64,000 nt of DNA from Trebouxia sp. TZW2008 (Eukaryota; Chlorophyta; Trebouxiophyceae; Trebouxiales; Trebouxiaceae), in contig BDIU01000117.1 of the NCBI GenBank assembly GCA_002118135.1, positions 92,585 through 156,584 on the forward strand. The letters are read 5' to 3'. Shown here piece after piece: positions 24,501 to 36,000 of this stretch (its first letter is position 1; the number at the start of each line of letters is the position of its first letter). The notes under the pieces are model-generated. The model worked only from the letters and a program-made list of their open reading frames with translations. It was not told where the DNA came from and did not search any database. Made by a program: the position numbers and the translations under genes.

Positions 24501-24963
24501 CACGCAGGTACCGTCCCTGAACCGCACTCTGCAAATGGCTTGCTGGAGACGAGTCTACAAAGCTGTACGCGTCGTACAAGCTCGAATGTGTGACAATTTG
24601 TCTCGCAGGTGGCAGCAGTGCGTGTTTTGCTCCAGCCCTCGTCGTTTTGCAGATCTTTGGTGAGGCTGTCAGTCTTTGGATTGGACGGAGCTGCGTCAAC
24701 ACACCGAAGGACTTGAGCGACCAAAGCTGTCGGTTTAGGTCGAACCTTGGGCGTGGTGAGGCTAATGACGTACCTGTCTGCTGTATGTCTTGACTGCTTT
24801 CATGGCATGCCTTGCGATTCTGCGCTGCGAGCAAGCAACTTGAGCTTCAGCTACATTGACTGTCGACAGAGCAGATGCTCAGAACTGTGTTTTGTCATCT
24901 GATATTTCACCTGCAGTCACTGCCTGCTAAAGTCGAGCCTCAGAGCGTCTCAAGGTCAGCGGC
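21598..24963. other. Long intergenic region without a recognised gene
   Basis: About 3.4 kb between DPM3 and the flavoprotein. Frames of 60-150 codons occur on both strands, but I could not link any into an exon chain or to a family. The segment 24240-24830 is open for long stretches on both strands (94 codons plus, 151 codons minus) and reads more GC-rich; it may be a 5' UTR or first exon of the flavoprotein. Around 22970-23110 a short phrase (TGTGCCAAACAGC) occurs twice. Confidence 0.45.
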
Positions 24964-27900
24964 ATGGCTCTCCCCGGTTTCGGCGGAAGACGTGGGTTTC
25001 CTTTTTCACGTGGCGACCATGAAGTCACAAAGGTCAAGCAGCGCCCTACAGATCCTGCCTTTCCGAAGTCCGCCAGGATCGCCATCATTGGTGGAGGTCC
25101 AGCTGGTTTGACCATGGCTAACGAGCTTCAGAAAAGGGGTTACTGCAAGGTGGGGTTCAAGTTGCATGTGCATGGACCCAATGGGTTGCTTAAGGCGTAC
25201 TGAGCAACACTGCTGCTGTGTGACCAACAAGATTTGGCTGCTTCTGCTCACAGCATACTGAGCAACACAGCTGCTATGTGTTTCGTAGTGGATGGCTGCT
25301 GTTGCAGGTGACGGTATACGAGAAAGATGTTCGGGTTGGTGGCATGACATACACCAAGTGGGACACAGCTCCAGCTGTGGACCACAATGCTCTTCACCCT
25401 CCAGAGGTAATTTTTTGTCCGCAACCACCCAAGCTTGCCGAAGCGACTACTTTGACCAGAAGCATGCATCAGCAACTGTTTCATGGCAGCCTGTGCATCT
25501 GTGAAGGACTGCAGCAGGTCAAGCTTACAAAATGTGTATTTCTGCAACCTGAGCAGCAGCATGCGTCAAACACTCCTCCGCTAGTGCATTTCAGCTTGTG
25601 CACATCGCTCAGGCTTTTGTCCAATGTGCTGTGCAGATCAGAGTGGTGCCACATGAAATGGGTGCTTGTTACCTCACAGCCACCCGTCACCGCTACATCC
25701 TTGACATCATGGAAGAGGTGAGACCTGCCCAGCTTCTTGTAGACAGCTTGTGCAATGCACCGTGTTGTCGTGCAAGACACATGGCTCAGACCCTATATCT
25801 GCTGCACACTCCTCACCTCTACGTCTCAAACTGCATGCTGACCTGCACAGCTGTGACATGCACTACTGTTTGCAAACGCCATCCGTTGTTGCACTTTAGT
25901 CTGAAATTATGAATAACATCCTGGAAACTGCGCATGTCTGCAGACGTATCCAGACCCTGTCCCAATGCCCACATAGAGGTGTACAGTGAAACATCAACAG
26001 ATCAGACATGGCATTCCGAGCACAGGATGCAGAAACAGCAACCCAATCCCACAATCATACCTTTGACACTGTGAGTATCTGCAGATGTATCTTGACACTG
26101 TCCCAATGCCAAGCATGGAGGTGTACAGTGGCACACCAACAGACCAGACACAGCATTTTGAGGACTGGATGCAGACACAATACCCCAAGGCAGCACAGTA
26201 CATTGCAAACTGGGCGCATGTGAGCGATGAGGAAAAAGCAACTTTGTTCATGGGGCAGTTGAACACATACTTTGAGGAGAGGAAGAAGCTGTTGGGTGAT
26301 GATGAAGTGTACCTCTTTCCTCGCAACAGGCCAATTGCTGATCAACTCAAGGTAATTCAAATCACCCATTTCAAATTTAGGGAAACTCAACATTCCCTTA
26401 TTGCAATACTTCTGGCTGACTGCTTGAGGTAGCATGTAGCTGAAGCGTGTCCCTTTTGTCAATGTGATATGTTCAGAAGCTCAATCATGTGGTGAGTGTA
26501 CACCATGCCTGTTGCCTTTTGTGATGGTGCACATGTCCCTGCTTCCCTGCTGGAAGCAGCACTTGCTTGCGTAGCAGAGGCTGGTCAAGCATTGCATGCT
26601 ATTGCATTTGTGATTTTTACTATTCACATTTAGCATCCTTTCAGAGACCCAATGGAGGGGCCACAGAGCACCATTCATGACTAAATCAACCAGTCTTTGG
26701 TGTGTGTCAACTGAGCATCCAAAATCCGGATTAAGATAAATGCTAGTGCTGTGTCATGCTGAATGCAGGTGTCAATGTCTCATCTTTCATGTCTTGCGTG
26801 CTGCTTGTGTTTGTGAAACTCTGAACATGTGCTGTCACTTGGGATGAATAAGACCCTGGCCATATGCTATCAATCGCTATCAGTCAAGATCAATTGGACT
26901 GCTGTACAGGAACTTGGCAAGCCTTTCAAGGAATGGCTTCTGGACCACAAACTTTTCCTGATTCTCCCACTGTTCTATGAAACTCAGACATCACAAGGCT
27001 ACGGCTACATTGAGGAGGTCCCTACTTACTATGGTATGTCAAGCTCTATACACAGTTTGCTGATCTGCTGTGCTGTCATGACATGCTTGAGCCTCTACTC
27101 AATGCTGTGTCCTGACACTGTGTAGTCCCTATGCATCGATATGCATAGACTGCTGATTAATGTACATGTGTTGTGCTGTCGTCAGATGCTGTGGTGTGCA
27201 TTACAAGCTCAGCCTTGACATTGTGTGATTTTCATCCCCATGTCAATCAGCACGCGTGTGGCAGCATTGTTTGTCAGGCCAGGTTCCATGCCCTGCTGGT
27301 GTTGACTTGCATGCACTGATGGCATCAAAATGCATGCACTGATGGCATCAAAATGCATGCACTGCTGAAGTTGATTGCTGTTTGTCTGATCTGAGTCTGG
27401 TCAATGATGCAAGAGCGTTGACAGTGATTGCTGTTTGTCTGTTCTGAGTCTGGTCGATGTTGCAACAGCATTAGTGTTGATTGCTGTTTGTCTGATCTGA
27501 GTCTGGTTGATGTTGCAACAGCATTGGTGTGGAACAGCAAGGAGCTTTTCAGCTACATCAGCCTGAAGAAGGTGGATTTCCTGAAGCTAACTACAGCCAA
27601 ATTAGAGGTGAGCAGCAACATGTGCAGATGACTTGTTTCAGCTTGCTTGAAAGGCATGCAGCTTGATGCAATGCTGGTATGTGCTGCGTGGAATTGTGTC
27701 AAAGGTGATGTTTGCCAAACTTCACAACTGTGCAACATAGAAAGGTTATTTGTGAGAAATGCGCTCTTTACAGCCATGTCAGAAGTGTATTGGGGTGAAA
27801 CCATGATTGCTTTTCTCTGCCATCAAGCTTTAGCAAATCGTCCCTGCAATATCGCAATGAGACGTCTTGTGCATGACCTGCAGTCTTGATTGCTTTTCTC

Positions 27901-30900
27901 TGCGACCAAGCATTCGCAAAACGTCCCTGCAATATCGCGATGTGACGTCTTGTGCATGACATGCAGGAAATCATGGAGAATCTGCATTTCCTACCACACC
28001 GGGTGCGCCACCAAGTCAAGGCAGAGGTAATGCACAGCAAGACCATCATGTGCAAGTCTGTCCTATAACATGGCCCTCAGGATAGCATGAACATTGAGCT
28101 TCTGCAAGAAAGCGCGATCAAGCAGAACTTCCACATATCTTGTCGGGCTCATCAAGCTGTCTAGACAGTTGTTGCATGCCTTTGTGCCAGAGGTAAGGCA
28201 CAAGCAACCTGCATGACAAGATTGTCAAATACAGACATGTTGCAGTTTCCCAGAAGTCATTTTCAGCACAGCATAAGCTCTGAAGCCTCTGCAAGAAAGC
28301 ACCTGTATGACGGGCATACACAGTATTTGGGCCGATTAACCTGTTTTACTAGTACAGCAATCTCTTGATATAATGACTGCATTGGTTACCGAGAAAAGTG
28401 TCCTTACATCAAATTGTCCATACTGAATTACCACTGTAGTTTGAATGGAGTGCTTGGTTCTTAGTTGCATGGTCCTGACATTGAGAATGTCCTTATGTTG
28501 AGTGCCCTCACATCAAGGGGTTACTGTGATTGCATGCTCTTATGCCAGCAGTGCATGCGGCATGTTGCATTCAACATGGGCTCAGAGTGCCTGCAAAAGC
28601 CTCAAGCTAATGATTAATCCATTGAGTGTGAGTGCAGAGTCCAGAAGCTGAAGGTGATGCAGAGGCTGGCTTGCAGAAGCTGCAGCAAAGCTTCAGGTGC
28701 GCCACTTATTGTTATGCACCATGTCCAACCTGCTTCACCTAGCAAAAAGCATGTGCTGTATCTTATCCTTTGTGTCTTCTGTCTGGTCTGCTATGCGCTG
28801 TCTTCTCCACTGCCTATCTGACTGCTTGACAGCATGCTGCTGATTTATACAAGCCTTTGCAGTGTCTCTTGCCATTCAAAGGAAGTGTCATCCCAGACAA
28901 TGAGCAGGATACTGTGTGGGACATGGCTTGTCCTTGTGCACAGCCCACAACAGGAGTTTTGTCGTCTATTTTCTTACATACACCTTACTGTTGTATCAGC
29001 CCTGTGCAGCATTGCAGAAACGAGCCACCTGCACATTTGCAGTACAGGTTTACTGCAGTGTTTGAGTCTTGTTGTGTAGGGCAGTGATGGTTCAAGGAGG
29101 GTTCATGAGCATCTGGGAGCGCCTGGCCAGAAAGCTACCAAACGTGCACACTGGTGTCAACATCAGCAGTGTGAACCGCCACATTGGTGAGGGCGGCAAG
29201 GTCACGGGGGCTGTTGCCATCACGTAAGGCATATGACTGTCAGCATTGATAGCGTCAATCATGACAATTGTGATCTCAACAACCACTGAAACCAAGGGTG
29301 GCAGTGCACATCAATCCCTGATGTAAGCATGAGCATTGGCATATGAATGCTGGCACCAGTAGCAGAAACGATGATGATGATAATGTCAGGGAAGACATGA
29401 CAAACCGCTCTCAGGTGCGACAATATATTCCTATGTCTGATAAGCATACCTCACTGCAATGAATTGGCCGTAGCCAACAGGCTGAGATCTGCCCTGCCAA
29501 CTGTGGATGTACACTGTACACCTCCTGCTTGCACGTCTACCATGCTGAATTTCATGCTAGGCATTGTGTCACTGTCACCTACAGGCCAATGGCACACTGC
29601 ATAGTTTGAGATGCAGCACGGTAGACGCATAGGCAGGAGATGTAGAGTGTACATCAATGGTTGGCAGGGCAGGTGTTAGCCTGTGGGCCATCAGGGCGTC
29701 GCAGCAATCAGTCATGCTTAGAGCAGGGAATGAGATGTATTGTCATGCCAAGAAAATTTTGTGACAAAGCACCTCTGCTGACTGTCTTCAATCACAGCTG
29801 CAGGCACAAGCAGAATGATGATCCAGAGGTGACAGCCCATCATGACTACGTCACGCTAGCTTGCAAGCTGGATGACATGCCATGGACGGTCACCCGGCAG
29901 AAGGAGGCCGCCCTATTTCAGCAGCTCTGTTATGTATCTACAGCTGTCCTCTACCAACTGTTAGGATCCTGACTGCAGGTACAAGCAGAATGATGACCCA
30001 GAAGTGACAGCTCACCACGACTACATCATGCTAGCTTGCAAGCTGGATGACATGCCAGGGCTGGATACCCAACAGAAGGAGGCTGCCATCTGCAGCAACC
30101 TTTGCATGTGTTTGCAAGGCACCTGTCCTATCTGTCGCAACCCTGACTGCAGGTACAAGCAGAATGATGACGCGGAAGTGACAGCTCGTCATGACTATAC
30201 CATGCTAGCTTGCAAGCTGGATGACATGCCATTTGGACATTCAGCAGAAGGATGCTGCCACCTTCAGCAGCCTCATTATGTGGTCACAGATCACCTCTGC
30301 TGATTGCTGTGACTCTTCTTGTATGCAGCTACAAGCAGAATGATGACCCAGAGGTGACAGCTCACCACGACTACATCATGCTAGCTTGCAAGCTGGATGA
30401 CATGTCATGGTTGGATACCCAACAGAAGGAGGCTGCCATCTGCAGCAACCTTTGCATGTGTTTGCAAAGCATCTGTCCTAACTGTTGCAACCCTGATTGC
30501 AGGTACAAGCAGAATGATGACCCAGAAGTGACAGCTCATCATGACTACATCATGCTAGCTTGCAAGCTGGATGACATGCCATGGCTGGACACTCAAGAGA
30601 AGGAGGCTGCCATCTTCAGCAACATCCACAACTATGAGCTGACCACCACCTGTGTCAGCATCCCACCCAACCCCAACAACAAGATTCCCACCACTCCTCA
30701 CATGTTCCTGCCTGGCAAGCTCACATCCATCCAAGATCTCAACAGGTAAGCAGTCCAGGCTTCTGGATCTGTCCCTAGGCTCATGCTGATACAATGTGCG
30801 ACATGCAGCAGCTCGTTTTTCTGTGTCAGCACGCTTGACCTCCGCGTATGATCATATTGCATGCTGTGTGATTGTACTGTATGATCATTGTGGCCATGTG

Positions 30901-32262
30901 GCTCAAGGAAGACAGCAGCATGATTGCTGGTGAGTTGCAATGCAGAGAGCCCATGTTGCACCTGCCATCAGGGACAGGCAAGGCACTGCTGCAGCTCTGT
31001 CTACATATGTGGCACCAGCATCTGCATATCTGAACATATACCTGGTTGACCTTGGCATGGCATGCGCAAATGGAAACACAGATGTGCTTGCATAAAATTG
31101 CCTCAGCTTCTTCTCAACAGAGGGAATCAGCAGAAGCAGATGTCACAACAAAAGTCAGCAGAAGAAGCTGTACAAAAGCTGTCTTGTCATGACAGGTGCT
31201 GTGTGATCTGCACATCTTTGAAGTGTGTCTCGCCTGGCATGGCATATGGCTCCGGTAGCTTCCGTGATGGTGACAACAAGGATGTTCAGACTTGACAGTA
31301 TGTCTGCTTGACAGGTGTTACATGACCCAAACTTCCCTCCAGTGTGTTTCCCCTGGCGTTCTGTCAGTAAGCAAGCAGCAGGCAATCAGGTCAGCGCTGA
31401 CAGTCTTGTGGCATTTCAGGTGCTACGTGACCCGCACATCCCTCAAGTGTGTCTCCCCTGGCATGGCATACGGCTCAGGCAGCTTCCCTGATGGGGACAA
31501 TAAGGATGTGTCACGATGGAAGGCAGACAATGACACCAGAGTCTGCTTCCAGTACAGTGCCATTGACAAGGTTCCCAAGAACTCTGAGCACTACAAGTCT
31601 AATGACGAGCTGTATGATCAGCTGGTCAAGGACTTGAAGTCATATGGAGCTCAGGAGGTTCAGGTAACCTGTCATTGCACAGATGTTGGAGTCATGTTGG
31701 GGCTAGTTGAAACTGCATGTGCTAGACGAAATGCTAGATGCTTGTTGGATCCAGGTCAGCTGAGTCCTGCCTTGTATATGCCAGATGTTGCTTGCAATGG
31801 CGTTCAAGACTGCAGGCACTCATCTTACACATTTGCATACTTTCTGATACCAGCGTGGCAGATGCAATTTTGCTGACAGATTTGGCTCTTGACACCTTGA
31901 CCGCTGACTGACGTGAGAGACACCACGCAGTTGTGACTGCAGCTAGCAAGGCTCTGAGACAGCTGATGTCTGGGATCAGATGGTTTCCTGTGCTGTGTCT
32001 GTGTCTCAGGTGTTCGATACAACACACTCATTGCTGTGGAAACTTGCAGGCACAGATGGACCCATACAACCCCAAAGAGAGGCTGCAGAAGCGCTGGAAG
32101 TACATGCCTCACTTCCTGAGCAAGGATTTGGGCAAGCTGTGGGACTTGTGGGATCTACAGGGCACATACAAAACCTTCTACTTGGGCTCAGCAACCTGCT
32201 TTGAGTCAACCGCTGATGTGCACAGCTACAACATGCAGCTTGCTGACTACTTTCAGCTGTAA
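24964..32262 (+). CDS. FAD/NAD(P)-binding amine-oxidase-like flavoprotein
   Basis: About 13 exons: 24964-25149, 25308-25406, 25637-25717, 26085-26351, 26910-27033, 27532-27607, 27967-28026, one near 28085-28192, 28638-28696, 29080-29223, 30503-30745, 31420-31663 and 32050-32262. Exon 1 holds the dinucleotide-binding fold (RIAIIGGGPAGLTMANELQ); exon 2 continues with VTVYEKDVRVGGM, whose Glu would bind the adenosine ribose. The C-terminal exon ends with an amine-oxidase-like phrase (YLGSATCFESTADVHSYNMQ) before QLADYFQL and TGA. The substrate is unknown. The exon near 28085-28192 fits only with a weak acceptor or a one-base shift. Five introns carry duplicated exon starts (see repeats). The N-terminal start is the ATG giving MALPGFGGRRGFPFSRGDH; an upstream targeting exon cannot be excluded. 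Confidence 0.75.
25943..26085 (+). repeat. Acceptor-side duplicate of exon 4 start (flavoprotein gene)
   Basis: The acceptor plus the first part of exon 4 (TCTGCAG, then GACACTGTCCCAATGCC and GGAGGTGTACAGTG) occurs in diverged form about 138 bp upstream. The upstream copy contains an in-frame TAG and is not usable as exon; the full exon starts at 26085. Confidence 0.75.
27368..27532 (+). repeat. Acceptor-side triplication before exon 6 (flavoprotein gene)
   Basis: A unit of roughly 53-55 bp containing GATTGCTGTTTGTCTG, CTGAGTCTGGT and GATGTTGCAACAGCATT occurs three times. Each copy contains an acceptor-like CAACAG; the last one leads into exon 6 at 27532. Confidence 0.8.
27820..27967 (+). 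repeat. Acceptor-side duplication before exon 7 (flavoprotein gene)
   Basis: A segment of about 80 bp (GATTGCTTTTCTCTGC through GACGTCTTGTGCATGACCTGCAG) is duplicated in tandem. Both copies end in CTGCAG/ATGCAG, and only the second is followed by exon 7 at 27967. Confidence 0.8.
28353..28529. mobile_element. TA-flanked MITE, copy B (flavoprotein intron)
   Basis: About 175 bp. It begins TACAGCAATCTCTTGATATA and ends CATCAAGGGGTTACTGTGA, and shares the family core (GTGTCCTTACATCAAATTG, AGTCCT-like and AGAATGTCCTTA). It lies inside the intron between the exons near 28192 and 28638, about 160 bp from the nearest splice site, so it is the copy least associated with a junction. Confidence 0.75.
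29814..30503 (+). repeat. Five tandem copies of the start of exon 11 (flavoprotein gene)
   Basis: Copies start at 29814, 29979, 30153, 30329 and 30503, spaced 165, 174, 176 and 174 bp. Each has a polypyrimidine/CTGCAG acceptor, then exon sequence encoding KQNDDPEVTAHHDYIMLACK and LDDMPW. All five keep this reading frame open. Only the last copy (30503) continues into the rest of the exon (NIHNYELTTTCVSIPP) and a donor; the others run into intron sequence. The copies look recent compared with other arrays. Confidence 0.88.
31185..31420 (+). repeat. Two upstream partial copies of exon 12 (flavoprotein gene)
   Basis: Diverged copies of the acceptor and first part of exon 12 start near 31197 and 31315 (encoding CVICTSLKCVSPGMAYGSGS and CYMTQTSLQCVSPGV). 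The full exon starts at 31420 with CYVTRTSLKCVSPGMAYGSG. The second copy is truncated after the first 15 codons. Confidence 0.8.
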
Positions 32263-33078
32263 GGAGTTGCAGCCTGTACAAGACAAGACCAGAGGTAGAG
32301 TTCTGAGAAGAGAGCAAACTATTGTTCTGACGTTCAGAGGCTCTGTGGCCGATTTGGGGAGCATTTTAGGACTTCACTTACCGATTGTAACCGTTCTGGT
32401 CGTTTGGCGTTCTGGTGTCAAAATGATTTACAAACTAATAACTTAGATTGACTGTCTTCTGCTATCTGTAGACGAAGCAGCACGCCCTGCATAGACATAT
32501 GTGTGCATTTGAATTGCTTTGCAGGTTGCAGCCGTGTACAGCGCACTAATTTTTGATTGTGACTGTGACCACAATGAAGTCATCAGTCATACTTGAGGTC
32601 TGTAATCACTTTTGGCTTCTGTGTTCGCCTCGTAGGTATGCTTTCCAGGTCTAGTCAATAACTACAGGCTTTTAATAAAGCTAAGTCTGGCTTGAGGAAC
32701 GTTCAGATGCATTGCAGTTAAATTCCATCTGATTTATTTGTTTTGACCTGTTTGCAAAGGCAGCACCCTTTACTGCCTGATGCGCATGCACCGAAATAGC
32801 CAGACATTGTATGCAACATTTGTTTCTGGCATGCACACGGGCATGCTTGTATTTCTTGAGGGGTTACTAATCGCAAGTTTACGAAGTGTGTCGGGGAAAT
32901 GCTGAGAGACTAATCTTGGTGCTGGCAACTAAAAGGCCTTTCCGAAACCTTGGATACTTGTCGGAACCTCGCCGTCGTGCGCCATGGCCGAGCTGAAAGG
33001 CTGTCGACGGTCAGGCGTAATGTAAAACGCTGCTTGGGTCGGCCTGCCCTAAACAGATTGCGTTGTCGGAGGAAAGCC
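32263..33078. other. Intergenic region, flavoprotein / receptor-like kinase
   Basis: 3' flank of the flavoprotein and promoter flank of the kinase. It is AT-richer than the coding parts, with no reading frame that can be supported and no RNA gene seen. Confidence 0.55.
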
Positions 33079-36000
33079 ATGGCCAGGACCGGCAGCCTGG
33101 CCGCTGCGCTATCGTTGCTGTTGAGCTTGCTGACACTTGGCACATGCTTTACGCTAGTGGCTCAGACGCTCCCAAATGCTGTGGTAAAGCCTGCGGCCAT
33201 TTCTCACGAAAGTAAGGTAGCCAAATATCTTGGGAACGCTCACCTTCCTGCGTGATCACGCAGGACACCGCCCCAACGCAAATGCCCGCGTCTGATACTC
33301 CAGCTTCCAGACATCAAGGGTACATGATGGGCTTGCAGTCGGTGGAAAGCTTCGTTCCTATCTCCTTGCTGCCCGAAAACACATCCATGCTGACCCACAC
33401 AAAAATTTACAGGCAAGCTAAGCAGAGGCTGATCATCGCAATCAGTAGTCACCAATCTCAAGCAACCAATGTTGTGATGAGCTTTTGTGCAAACCCTCTC
33501 ATTGAGCATTTGCAGGGGCTGGGGCCCAAATATGGTGCCCTTCACAGACTCCTTGTTGGCTGCTTGCCGTAAGCTTGCCATCAAGCTTGAAGCATCCATG
33601 AGGTTTGAAGGTCGTGTGTTCCTGAGCGAGATCGGCTCACCAGAGCATGACTACAGCCACCTCAAGCAGCTCTTTGGTATGCTCTCTATTTCTGCCAACC
33701 TTCCAGGCTATGCTCAAACCAAGCAGGGGTACCGTTGCATACTGCCGGTGATTGTCACATCTGTTTTGCTTGCTTAGATACCTTGTAGTCGCTAGTGGTG
33801 AGTAGTGGTGAGTAGACAGGTTGCGGGTAGACAACGCATCAGCGTTCTGGACCAAAAGCTAAGTGCTGTGACTTGCATTGCGTGCAAGTCATGCTCATGC
33901 ATCAACATGTTGATATTGCATAACAGAGGCCCTTCCGGCAGACATGTTGTGTAAAAATGTGGGGTCTTGTTTGTGCTCAAAGCATCAGCTGAAAGCTCAA
34001 AACATTGCTGGCACTGCTGCAGATGTGCCAATCCAAGAAAGGTGCAACAGAGTATGCCTGCTATCTCTCATCCCGCCTTACCAAGAGGATTTGGCAGACT
34101 GCCCAGCATGCAAGAAGCTCACAGCTGATCAGTCTTTTGGGGACTTTACTGGCCTGCTGATTGTCATTGAGGTCCATATCACCCGCCAGTCCTACCTGAT
34201 TGGAGACATGTCCAACAAGCAGTCTCACAACCAAGCCTGGTGGCGTTGGACCATTGACAACTTCAGAGAGCATGGCTTTGAGGTCAGCACGCCTTTGTAG
34301 CTGTCAATGCTGCATTTGCTCAGTGTATGTCAGCCAAGCAACAATACAGTATGTTCATGTCATTGCTGACAAGACCTGGGCATCTTTCAACGACAACTTC
34401 AAGAACACAACTTTGAGCTTAGCAGGCCTTGTGGCTGTTGATGCTGCATCTGTTCAGTGCGCATCAGCAAAGCCACTACTCATTGTTTGCATGCCGTCAC
34501 TGCCATGAACTGAGCGTCTTCCAATGACAACTTCAACAAACATGGGCTTGAGGTCTGTTATGCTGCATTTGTTCAGTGCGCATCAGCAAAGTCACTATTC
34601 AATGTTTCCATGCCATCACTGACATCAAATGAGGAGTTTCCAATGACAACTTCAGAGAGCATGGGCTTGAGGTCAGCAGGCCTTGTGTCTGTTGATGCTG
34701 CATTTGTTCAGTGTGCATCAATAAAGCCACTATCCAATGTTTCCATGCCATCACTGACATGAACTGAGCATTTTCCAATGACAACTTCAGAGAGCATGGC
34801 TTTGAGGTCAGCAGACTATGCCATTGTTGTGGCTTGAGGTCAATGCTGCAGCACGCTAGTGTGCATCAGCAAAGTCACAACACAACATTTTGATGCCATC
34901 ACTGAAACGAGGTTGACATGAAGATTGCATATATCTTAAGACAGCTGCAGCATTCAACAGATCAATGCACAACCCAGCATTGTATGGGAGACTTTTTTTG
35001 CATGCTTGCTTGCAAGCTCAGACAACGTGCTTGAACCATGTGTTGTTGTGAATATCTGAGCAGACAAGTTGCCATGGCTGACACGCTCATCAATGGAGTG
35101 CAGATCAAGGGGGGTCCTCTGCTACAGAAACAGCTGGTACACAACGCCACCATTGCCAGCATTGTACCACGCTGGCAGACCTTTGAAGCCTCACAATTTG
35201 AGCTTCAGGTAAGTCACAGTGTCGACTGCTGAGGTGCTGCCCAGACTGAACAATGGATAGCAATGTGTTAACCAAGAGGAGGCCATGATACTGTCAGAAC
35301 ACACTTGAACATATGCTGCGTTATCACGGATAGCAGCTATGCCTTCGGTTGTAAGTCAAGACTGGTTGCTTCCTTTGCTGCATGATGTTCACTCACGTTG
35401 CGTTTGATGTTGCCTGATCTTGCTTGCATCTCGTCTGATGCAAGGTGTATGCCTGCAGATCTCAGGTCTCAATGTGCTGCCCTTCAACACAGAGAAGCAG
35501 AACCTACTGATGCACGTCCTGCATGACCTGCACCAAGGCCTAGGCTGGGGAGATCAGTACTTCAGGTTTGGCAGGATTCAGGAGAACGCCCACAAGAAGG
35601 CTGCTAGGATCCAGATCATCAATAACAGGGTGTCCGTAGCCGCTGGCTTGCATGAGGTAGCCTCTCAAAGCATTCTAGCTGTGATCATTTTGCTTACATT
35701 GCTTGTGTAGAGGCGCTTATAACCAGAAATGCATCATGCTTTCTCTGGAGAACACGACATGATCGAAATTGACGACACTTTATAGCCAGAAGGCATCCAG
35801 GATCCAGATCACCAACAACAGGGTGTCTGCAGCTACTGGCTTGCTTGAGGTAAGCATTCCAACAAGGTCCTGCCATATTATCAAGAAAGGAACACACGGC
35901 AGGCCAATGATGCTCAAATCATGTTGGCTACATGCACAATTTGCAACATGTGCTGATGCCAAAGAAAATTCCTGCACACAGGAGGCAGGCAGACAAACTA

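Noticed and set aside
24379..24834. 151-codon minus-strand frame
   Set aside because: Overlaps plus-strand open sequence upstream of the flavoprotein, shows no domain, and cannot be joined to other exons. Left as part of the intergenic region.
32010..32204. Flavoprotein last exon starting at 32010 (VFDTTHSLLWKL)
   Set aside because: That frame stops early and lacks the C-terminal motif. The acceptor at 32049 joins in phase and gives the amine-oxidase-like ending.
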